From Nocardioides albidus (GTDB taxonomy: Bacteria > Actinomycetota > Actinomycetes > Propionibacteriales > Nocardioidaceae), in the NCBI RefSeq assembly GCF_006335005.1, contig NZ_VDMP01000025.1, positions 400,988 through 450,161 on the forward strand: a stretch of DNA of 49,174 nucleotides. The letters are read 5' to 3'. The translations under genes and the position numbers were made by a program. The notes under the pieces were generated by a model. The model made no database searches, was not told where the DNA came from, and saw only the letters and a program-made list of their open reading frames with translations. Positions 21,981-28,307 of the stretch are shown piece by piece. The stretch's first letter is position 1, and every line of letters begins with the position of its first letter.

Positions 21981-23480
21981 TCAGGACACGCGAACGATGA
22001 GCTCGTGCAGCCCGGACGCCCCGTCGGGGAACGGCTCGGCGCGCGCGGCGGTCTGCGGCTCGCCGTTCCCGGCGACCGCGCGGACCGCGATCCGGTGCGA
22101 GCCGGGTTCGGCGGACCAGCGGTGGAACCACTGGCGCCAGTAGTCGTCGCCGCCGTCCGGGCCGAGCTGCGCGTCCACCCACGGCCCGCCGTCGACGCGG
22201 ACCTGGACGCCGGCGACGCCGCCGCGCTCCTGGGCCCAGGCGACGCCCCCGACCACGACGTCCCCGGCGTCGAGGTCGGCCAGTGCCTTCGGGGTGTCGA
22301 TGCGGGCGCTGATCTTGATCGGCGCGTCCGTCGCCCAGCCGCGCTCGGTCCAGTAGGCCTGCCGGTCGTCGTACGTCGTCAGGGTGAGGCGGCGCAGCCA
22401 CTTGGTGGCGCTGATGAACCCGTAGAGCCCGGGGATCACCAGACGCACGGGGAAGCCGTGCTCGCGGGGCAGGGCCTTGCCATTCATGCCGACGGCGACC
22501 AGCGCGTCGCGGCCGTCGGTGGCCAGCGCCAGGGGCGTGCTGATCGTCATCCCGGCGAAGTCCGTCGACAGGATCTGGTCGGCCTTCGTCGACCCGATCC
22601 CGGCCAGGTCCAGCACGTCGGTGAGCCGCACGCCCAGCCAGCGGGCGCCGCCGACGTACGGGCCTCCGACGCTGTTGGACACGCAGGTCAGCGTGATGTC
22701 GCGCTCGACCATCGGCATCGCGAGCAGGTCATCGAAGCTCAGCGTGACCTTCCGGTCCACGTCGCCGTCGACGGTCAGCGTCCAGTCGTCGGCGCTGATG
22801 ACGGGGACGTCGAGCCGGGTGTCGACCCGGTAGAAGTCCGCGTTCGGCGTACGGAACCGGGTGATGCCCGGGACCTGGTCGTCGAGGCCGCGCGGCAGCG
22901 GGGGTGCGGGATCGGCCGGCGCCGGCAGGGCGACGTCCTCGGGCCGGGCGCGCAGGCCGGACACGAGGCGGCCGGCCGCGCCGCCCACCGCCGCCATCGC
23001 GGCGAGCGCGGTGACCGTCAGCAGGACCGTACGGCGACCGCCGTCGCTCGTGGCCGCGTGGGCGTGGGTGCGAGCCAGCAGCCGCAGCGCGGCCGGGGCG
23101 GCGAGTGCCGCCACCACCGAGGGAAGCAGGTCCAGCGGGTCGGCAGCCGGCCGGGTCAGCACGGCGACGGCGGCGACCCCGACCAGCGCGACCAGCAGCC
23201 CGGCCCCGAGGACGAACCGGCGCCGGGCGAGCACCCCGGCCAGTGCCGCCAGGGCGAGCACCCCCGCGAGCACCGATCCGACCAGGATCGCCTTGTCGGC
23301 ACTGCCGAAGGTCCGGATCGCCCACTCCTTCACCGGCGTCGGTGTCAGGTCGATGACCGTCGAGCCCACCGCGAGCACCGGCGATGCGGCGGGGTCGGTG
23401 AGCGCGGCCGCCAGGTGGGCGAGGCCGATGCCGACGAGGGTCGCCAGGACGCCGTACCCGGCCCAGAGGAGTCTTCTCAT
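21981..23480 (-). CDS. Membrane-anchored sulfite-oxidase-fold molybdopterin enzyme
   Basis: A 499-residue protein with about five hydrophobic segments in the first 175 residues, then a periplasmic-side SUOX-type molybdopterin domain. The molybdenum ligand is the cysteine of ITLTCVSN (Cys266). Other family blocks are visible: GGARWLGVRLTDVL, LPREHGFPVRLVIPGLYG, and a C-terminal Mo-co dimerisation domain (GVAWAQERGGVAGVQVRVDGG). Such actinobacterial proteins resemble YedY/MsrP or sulfite oxidases, but the substrate is unknown and may be oxidised protein residues. It precedes the fasciclin gene on the same strand, with a SigK-like promoter at its own start. Its position in a SigK locus fits a redox-responsive envelope role, as RskA regulation in mycobacteria has been linked to redox state. 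Confidence 0.9.
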   Translation of the reverse strand: MRRLLWAGYGVLATLVGIGLAHLAAALTDPAASPVLAVGSTVIDLTPTPVKEWAIRTFGSADKAILVGSVLAGVLALAALAGVLARRRFVLGAGLLVALVGVAAVAVLTRPAADPLDLLPSVVAALAAPAALRLLARTHAHAATSDGGRRTVLLTVTALAAMAAVGGAAGRLVSGLRARPEDVALPAPADPAPPLPRGLDDQVPGITRFRTPNADFYRVDTRLDVPVISADDWTLTVDGDVDRKVTLSFDDLLAMPMVERDITLTCVSNSVGGPYVGGARWLGVRLTDVLDLAGIGSTKADQILSTDFAGMTISTPLALATDGRDALVAVGMNGKALPREHGFPVRLVIPGLYGFISATKWLRRLTLTTYDDRQAYWTERGWATDAPIKISARIDTPKALADLDAGDVVVGGVAWAQERGGVAGVQVRVDGGPWVDAQLGPDGGDDYWRQWFHRWSAEPGSHRIAVRAVAGNGEPQTAARAEPFPDGASGLHELIVRVS

Positions 23481-23487
23481 GGGAGGG

Positions 23488-23515
23488 GTTCGTCGCGGAC
23501 CCCGGTCCGGGATGG
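23488..23515 (-). promoter_or_regulatory. Possible SigK-type promoter, giving a leaderless transcript
   Basis: On the minus strand CCATCC (23515-23510) is followed after 16 bases by ACGAAC (23493-23488), which matches the remembered SigK -10 element CCGAAT at four of six positions. The ATG of the molybdopterin enzyme is at 23480, only seven bases after the -10 element, so the transcript would begin at or next to the start codon. Leaderless mRNAs are common in actinobacteria. The -10 match is weak, so confidence is low. Confidence 0.3.
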
Positions 23516-23516
23516 G

Positions 23517-24476
23517 TCAGACGGGCGTGGCGATGTGGACGAGCGCGTCGCCCGCGTTGACGATCGGGGCGCGGGTCAGCCCGATCACGATGCCGTCGCG
23601 GTCGGCGTGGACCAGCCGGACCCGCCGGCCGAAGGTGTCGGAGAGGCCGCCCAGGCGCTGCCCGTTGTCCACCCGGTCGCCGAGCTTGACCTCGAGGTGC
23701 AGGATGCCGGTGCCGCGGGCCCGGACCCACGCGCTGGAGCGGGACTCGGCCGGCGCGGGGTGGTCGGCCCAGGCCGGGTCGGGCTCGATCATGTCGAGCG
23801 AGGCGAGCACCCGTCGTACGCCCGCGACGCCGACGGCGATCGGCTCGGCCTGGAAGCGCATCGCCTCGCCGGCCTCGTAGAGCAGCACGCGGGCGCCGCG
23901 GTCACGGGCGGCCTGGCGCAGCGAGCCGTCGCGCAGCCGGGCGTGCAGCATGACCGGCGCGCCGAAGGTCTCGGCCAGCTCGCGGGTGCGGGGGTCGTCG
24001 AGGTCGGCGCGGATCTGGGGGAGGTTGGTACGCCGGTCGGAGGCCGTGTGCAGGTCGATGCCGACGTCGCACTTGCCGACCACCTCGGTCATGAACAGGT
24101 GCGCGATCCGGCTGGCCAGCGAGCCGCGGGCCGAGCCGGGGAAGGAGCGGTTGAGGTCGCGGCGGTCCGGCAGGTAGCGGTCGCCGGTCATGAACCCGAA
24201 GACGTTGACGACGGGCACGGCGAGCACGGTGCCGCGCAGCGTCTTCGGCGACAAGCTCGCCACGAGCTGCTGGACCACCTCGACGCCCATCACCTCGTCG
24301 CCGTGGATGGCGGCGTTCACCCAGACGGTGGGCCCGGGCTCCCGCCCGTGGACGACGCGCACCGGCAGGCTGATGTCACCGCCGGTCACCAGCCGGGTGA
24401 TCGGGAGCTCGACCTCCTTGGCGGAGCCGGCCCGCACGCGGACGTTGCCGATCGCGAACGACTCACGCAGGGCCAT
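23517..24476 (-). CDS. Succinylglutamate desuccinylase/aspartoacylase-family protein
   Basis: A 319-residue M14-like zinc hydrolase of the AstE/AspA group. The zinc motif HGDE (in NAAIHGDEVMG, near residue 58) and the later DLHT, with a third His ligand, are present, as is the arginine-rich RRDLNRSFPG substrate-binding block. A C-terminal lipoyl-like beta domain (LHLEVKLGDRVDNGQRLG) follows, as in many members. It should cleave an amide between an acyl or amino-acyl group and an amino acid. It overlaps the retropepsin-like gene by 14 bases, and that gene is divergent from a RimK ligase. This trio suggests the enzyme removes or trims glutamates added by RimK. Confidence 0.9.
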   Translation of the reverse strand: MALRESFAIGNVRVRAGSAKEVELPITRLVTGGDISLPVRVVHGREPGPTVWVNAAIHGDEVMGVEVVQQLVASLSPKTLRGTVLAVPVVNVFGFMTGDRYLPDRRDLNRSFPGSARGSLASRIAHLFMTEVVGKCDVGIDLHTASDRRTNLPQIRADLDDPRTRELAETFGAPVMLHARLRDGSLRQAARDRGARVLLYEAGEAMRFQAEPIAVGVAGVRRVLASLDMIEPDPAWADHPAPAESRSSAWVRARGTGILHLEVKLGDRVDNGQRLGGLSDTFGRRVRLVHADRDGIVIGLTRAPIVNAGDALVHIATPV

Positions 24477-24996
24477 CGACCGCCGCCTCCGCACGTCCGC
24501 GGTTCTTGCGCCGGACCTTCCGCGGCGGGCGGCCACCGAGGTACGAGCGTCCTGAGTCGACGAGGAAGCCCTGGCGCAGCGCCTCCCGCCCCACCAGCAT
24601 CCGGAAGCCCATCTCGTCGCGACGGGTCAGGGTCACCTCGGTGCTCACGGTCTGCCCGAGCAGCTCGATCTCGGTCAGCACCACGATCCGCTCCTGGGCG
24701 TGGCCGGTGGAGCTGCGCACCGTACGGCGGTCGTGCACGGGGCTCTCGACGAGGACGGCGTCCTCCGCCGAGCGCTGCCACGGATGCACCGAGAACCGGA
24801 CCCAGGGGGCGCCGTCGCGCTCGAACTCCTCGAGGTCGAAGGCGTGCAGCGCCGACGTACGAGCGCCCGTGTCGAGCTTGGCCTTGACCGGTCCCACCCC
24901 GAGTCCCGGAAGCCGCACCCACTCTCGCCATCCCGCAACGGCGGAAGGGCTGCTTGAATGGGGCGTGGGCACAGGCCCATCCAAGCAGGAATCCAC
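24463..24996 (-). CDS. Retropepsin-like DUF785 protein (annotated as 'ATP-dependent zinc protease' or RimB)
   Basis: A protein of up to 177 residues with the PF05618 fold. The key block is VKAKLDTGARTSALHA, where DTGA is the aspartic-protease-type motif, followed by a short beta-rich body and the LVGREALRQGFLVD end typical of the family. The usual name 'zinc protease' is not supported by any HExxH motif; the family is related to retropepsins. The first ~20 residues are poorly conserved; GTG 24996 gives the listed length and GTG 24972 is equally possible. A basic tail (RKVRRKNRGR) ends the protein. The gene is divergent from rimK by 23-47 bases, and family members are known beside rimK in pseudomonads. 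Confidence 0.85.
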   Translation of the reverse strand: MDSCLDGPVPTPHSSSPSAVAGWREWVRLPGLGVGPVKAKLDTGARTSALHAFDLEEFERDGAPWVRFSVHPWQRSAEDAVLVESPVHDRRTVRSSTGHAQERIVVLTEIELLGQTVSTEVTLTRRDEMGFRMLVGREALRQGFLVDSGRSYLGGRPPRKVRRKNRGRAEAAVDGPA

Positions 24997-25019
24997 ACGC
25001 CAGCCGATCAGGTCGGGGA

Positions 25020-26210
25020 ATGAAGCTCGCGATCCTCTCCCGCGCTCCGCGGTCCTACAGCACCCAGCGCCTGCGCACCGCGGCCCTCGACCGGGGACAC
25101 ACGGTGAAGGTGCTCAACACCCTGCGCTTCGCCATCGACCTGTCCGGTGACGACCCGGACCTGCAGTTCCGCGGCAAGCAGCTCTCCGACTACGACGCCG
25201 TGCTGCCGCGGATCGGCAACTCGATCACCTACTTCGGCACCGCCGTCGTACGCCAGTTCGAGCAGATGGACGTCTACACGCCCAACACGGCCAACGGCAT
25301 CGCGAACTCCCGCGACAAGCTGCGCGCCACCCAGATCCTGTCGCGGCACCACATCGGGATGCCCGCGACGACGTTCGTGCGCGACCGTGCCGACGTGATC
25401 CCCGCGATCGAGCGGGTCGGCGGGGCGCCGGTCGTGATCAAGCTGCTCGAGGGCACCCAGGGCATCGGCGTCATCCTCGCGCCCAGCATCAAGGTCGCCG
25501 AGGCGATCATCGAGACCCTGCAGAGCACCAAGCAGCAGGTGCTCATCCAGCGCTTCGTCAAGGAGAGCAAGGGCCGCGACATCCGCGCCCTCGTCATCGG
25601 CGACCGGGTGGTCGCCGCGATGCGGCGGGTCGCCCAGGGCGACGAGTTCCGCTCCAACGTGCACCGCGGCGGCACCGTCGAGCCGGTCGAGCTCGACCCG
25701 GCCTACGAGCAGGTCGCCGTCCGCGCCGCCCAGATCATGGGCCTCAAGGTCGCCGGCGTCGACATGCTCGAGGGCTACGCCGGCCCGCTCGTCATGGAGG
25801 TCAACTCCTCCCCGGGCCTCGAGGGCATCGAGACCGCGACCAAGCTCGACGTCGCCGGCGCGATCATCGACTACATCGACAACCAGGTCGCCTTCCCGCA
25901 GATCGACGTGCGCGAGCGGCTGTCGGTCTCCACCGGGTACGGCGTCGCGGAGCTCGTCGTCCACGGCGACGCCGACCTCGTCGGCAAGACCCTCGGCAAC
26001 TCCGGGCTGCGCGAGCGCGACATCACCGTGCTGACCCTGCACCGCGGCACCGTCGTCATCCCGAACCCCTACCCGCACCACGTGCTGGAGTCCGAGGACC
26101 GGCTGCTGTGCTTCGGCAAGCTGGAGGAGATGCGCTCGATGATCCCCGCGCGTCCCAAGCGCCGGGCCCGGGTCAAGAAGCTCCCCAAGCAGCCCATCCA
26201 TTCTGATTGA
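25020..26210 (+). CDS. rimK: RimK-type alpha-L-glutamate ligase with C-terminal RCK/TrkA-C-like extension
   Basis: A 396-residue ATP-grasp ligase. Residues 1 to about 295 align well with E. coli RimK, judged by eye (start MKLAILSR; EGTQGIGV lid; RDIRALVIGDRVVAAMRR; EVNSSPGLEGIE metal-binding end). RimK adds glutamates to the C-terminus of ribosomal protein S6 in E. coli; actinobacterial substrates are unknown. The protein is about 100 residues longer than E. coli RimK: the extension from about residue 302 contains ELVVHGDADLVGKTLGNSGL and DRLLCFGKLEEM, which resemble the TrkA-C/RCK-C ligand-binding fold, then a basic tail (RPKRRARVKKLPKQP). ATG 25020 matches the family start and is preceded by a GGGGA box. 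It is divergent from the DUF785/M14 pair. Confidence 0.9.
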   Translation: MKLAILSRAPRSYSTQRLRTAALDRGHTVKVLNTLRFAIDLSGDDPDLQFRGKQLSDYDAVLPRIGNSITYFGTAVVRQFEQMDVYTPNTANGIANSRDKLRATQILSRHHIGMPATTFVRDRADVIPAIERVGGAPVVIKLLEGTQGIGVILAPSIKVAEAIIETLQSTKQQVLIQRFVKESKGRDIRALVIGDRVVAAMRRVAQGDEFRSNVHRGGTVEPVELDPAYEQVAVRAAQIMGLKVAGVDMLEGYAGPLVMEVNSSPGLEGIETATKLDVAGAIIDYIDNQVAFPQIDVRERLSVSTGYGVAELVVHGDADLVGKTLGNSGLRERDITVLTLHRGTVVIPNPYPHHVLESEDRLLCFGKLEEMRSMIPARPKRRARVKKLPKQPIHSD

Positions 26211-26218
26211 TTCGGGCC

Positions 26219-26697
26219 GAGCGTGTCGCCGATCGGCGGCTGCGGGCGGTCGCTCGCTGCGCTCGGACCGCCCTTGCCGTCGATGCGCTGCGCGCAGGGG
26301 CGCCACGCTGCCGGCCGCGCGGTCGAGTCCGGTAGGTCCCACCTCCGCCTGGCGGCAAGACGCTTCGCTGTGGTCTTGGGCCGAGCGTGTCGCCGATCGA
26401 CCGCTGCGGGCGGTCGCTCGCTGCGCTCGGCCCGCCCTGGCCGCCGATGCGCTGCGCGCGGGCGACACGCTGCCGGCCGCGCGGTTGAGCCCGGTGCCGC
26501 CGGGCCTGGTCCGGCGGCAAGACCTGGCAAGACAGCGAGCGTGTCGCCGATCGGCGGCTGCGGGCAGGCGCTCGCTTCGCTCGGCCCGCCCTTGCCGCCG
26601 ATGCGCTGCGCGCGGGCGACACGCTGCCGGCCGCGCGGTCGAGCCCGGTGCCGCCGGGCCTGGTCCGGCGGCAAGACAGGGTCAGACGGGTAAGACG
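26219..26697. repeat. Three tandem repeats of about 155-165 bp in the longest noncoding stretch
   Basis: The 525-base gap between rimK and the enoyl-CoA hydratase gene holds no convincing gene. It contains three copies of a unit beginning GAGCGTGTCGCCGATCG at 26219, 26383 and 26537, so the periods are 164 and 154 bases. Each copy has a GC-rich hairpin-forming part (GGGCGGTC facing GACCGCCC), then GATGCGCTGCGCGC, then GCTGCCGGCCGCGCGGT and a closing GGCGGCAAGAC. Copies two and three are closer to each other than to copy one. Open frames across this region on both strands are by-products of the repeat and have no start signals. Confidence 0.85.
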
Positions 26698-26735
26698 GGG
26701 GGTCGGAGCCCACGCCGTCCGATTGAATGGTGCGT

Positions 26736-27497
26736 ATGACTGACGCACCCGCCGAGCTGGTCCACCTCGACGTCGCCGACGGCGTCGCGACGATCACCCT
26801 CGACTCGCCGCACAACCGCAACGCGCTCTCCCGCCAGCTGATCACGGAGCTGGTGGCTCACCTGGTGGCGGTGGACGCCGACGGCGACGTCCGCGTGGTC
26901 GTGTTGAAGTCGTCCGGGCGGGTGTTCTGCTCGGGCGCGGACCTGTCGGAGGCGGCGACCACCCCGATGCAGGAGGGCGCGCGGGCGATCGTCGCGCTCC
27001 AGCGGCAGATCGTCGCGCTCTCGAAGCCGGTCGTGACCGTCGTCGAGGGCGCCGCTCGCGCGGGCGGCATCGGCATCGTCGCCGCGTCCGACGTCGTGGT
27101 GGTCGCCGACGACGCGACCTTCGCGCTGACCGAGGTCAAGCTCGGCCTGACCCCCGCGGTCATCTCGCTGACCGTCTTCCCGCGGCTCACCCCGCGCGGG
27201 CTGGCCTGGACCGCCCTCGGCGGCGAGGTGTTCACCGGCGCCGAGGCCGCCGACTACGGACTGGCGACCTTCGCGGTGCCCGCCGCCGACCTGGACGCGA
27301 AGGTCGACGACGTCGTCGCGAGGATCGCCACCGGCGCAGCGCAGGGTCTGCGGGAGACCAAGGGACTGCTCGCCGCCGAGCTGCTCGAGCGCATCGACGC
27401 GCACGGCGAGGAGCTCGTCGAGCTCAGCGCCCGCCTGTTCGGCTCCGACGAGGCGCGCGCGGCGATGACCGCGTTCCTCAGCCGCAAGAAGAGCTGA
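26736..27497 (+). CDS. Enoyl-CoA hydratase/isomerase (crotonase) family protein
   Basis: A 253-residue crotonase-fold protein. It has the oxyanion-hole segments SSGRVFCSGADLSE and EGAARAGGIGIVAASDVVV and the FALTEVKLGLTP block with the glutamate equivalent to the second catalytic Glu of hydratases. The position of the first catalytic Glu (GGGxEL in classical enzymes) reads GGIGIV, so a simple hydratase reaction is doubtful and an isomerase, thioesterase or other crotonase activity is possible. ATG 26736 is chosen to match the family N-terminus; ATG 26727 is nearby. It follows the tandem repeats and converges on a TetR gene with a 15-base gap and a small hairpin (27505-27518). Confidence 0.88.
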   Translation: MTDAPAELVHLDVADGVATITLDSPHNRNALSRQLITELVAHLVAVDADGDVRVVVLKSSGRVFCSGADLSEAATTPMQEGARAIVALQRQIVALSKPVVTVVEGAARAGGIGIVAASDVVVVADDATFALTEVKLGLTPAVISLTVFPRLTPRGLAWTALGGEVFTGAEAADYGLATFAVPAADLDAKVDDVVARIATGAAQGLRETKGLLAAELLERIDAHGEELVELSARLFGSDEARAAMTAFLSRKKS

Positions 27498-27512
27498 GGA
27501 ACGCGGCTGGGC

Positions 27513-28136
27513 TCAGCCTTCGAGGTACGCCGTCATCATCGACACGATCGTGCGGTGCGCACGATCGATGTCGATGTCGGTGCCGAGCAGCCGCTCGTTG
27601 CGCAGACTGCGCAGCATGGCCGGCAGCACCTCCGACATGGTGGCCTTGCGCTCGTCGTCCAAGCCTTCAACGTCGTCGAAGAAGTTGACGAAGGCGAGCG
27701 CCGCCAGCTCGTCGAGCCGGCTGATCGAGGCAGCTGTGCGCGGATGGGTCTCGGCGAGCACGGCGAGCGGTCGGGGCAGGGCCCAGCGCATCGTCTCGAC
27801 GGTGACGGCGTACGGCGACTCGAGGACCGACCGGTAGAGGTCGGCCACCTCCGCCACCCGGCCGGCGACCGTCGTGCTCTGCGGCTCGGCCCACAGATCG
27901 TGCCCGACCTCCGCGATCTGGTCGGCCACGGCCGACCAGAACCCGTCGGAGTCGCCGAAGAGGTTCTGCACCGAGCCCCAACTGAGCCCGGCCTCCTTGG
28001 CGACCATGTTGATCGAGACCGTCTCCGGGCGGCCGGTCCCGAGCATCTGGACCGCCGTGGACAGCAGCTTCTCGCGCGCGGCCACGCCGCGGCGATTCGG
28101 TTTACGGGCGATCGTCGCCCCAGCCGTCGTACTCAT
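27513..28136 (-). CDS. TetR-family transcriptional regulator
   Basis: A 207-residue TetR regulator. The N-terminal helix-turn-helix is INMVAKEAGLSWGSVQNLFG, preceded by a basic arm (RKPNRRGVAAREKLL). The C-terminal domain is helical and unassigned. The ATG at 28136 has an AAGGGGGG ribosome binding site, better than the upstream GTG. It is divergent from helR across 171 bases (28137-28307) that hold the promoters of both; I see no clear operator palindrome there. It could control helR or the convergent crotonase gene; nothing in the sequence decides this. Confidence 0.88.
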   Translation of the reverse strand: MSTTAGATIARKPNRRGVAAREKLLSTAVQMLGTGRPETVSINMVAKEAGLSWGSVQNLFGDSDGFWSAVADQIAEVGHDLWAEPQSTTVAGRVAEVADLYRSVLESPYAVTVETMRWALPRPLAVLAETHPRTAASISRLDELAALAFVNFFDDVEGLDDERKATMSEVLPAMLRSLRNERLLGTDIDIDRAHRTIVSMMTAYLEG

Positions 28137-28307
28137 CGTGTTCCCCCCTTGGACACCCGATGCATCAGACCTTCTCGACAACAGTAGTGCCTTTGGTGGG
28201 TGTTCGCCGTCCGGTCCATGGTTCGACGTCGGGCGCCTGTAGAGTTGGTGGCTTGCCGCCTTCGCGCGGTGGTCAGGAACGAGTGCGGACGGCAGGGGTC
28301 ACGAGCG

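Noticed and set aside
26219..26697. CRISPR array or integron-like array
   Set aside because: Units are over 150 bp, there are only three, there are no short constant repeats with unique spacers, and no cas or integrase gene is nearby.
26069..26845. Several minus- and plus-strand frames across the tandem repeats
   Set aside because: Their translations repeat with the DNA period, contain no recognisable domain and have no ribosome binding sites.
28137..28307. Riboswitch or rifamycin-associated element upstream of helR
   Set aside because: I could not find the expected palindrome or any conserved aptamer; only weak hairpin potential is present.
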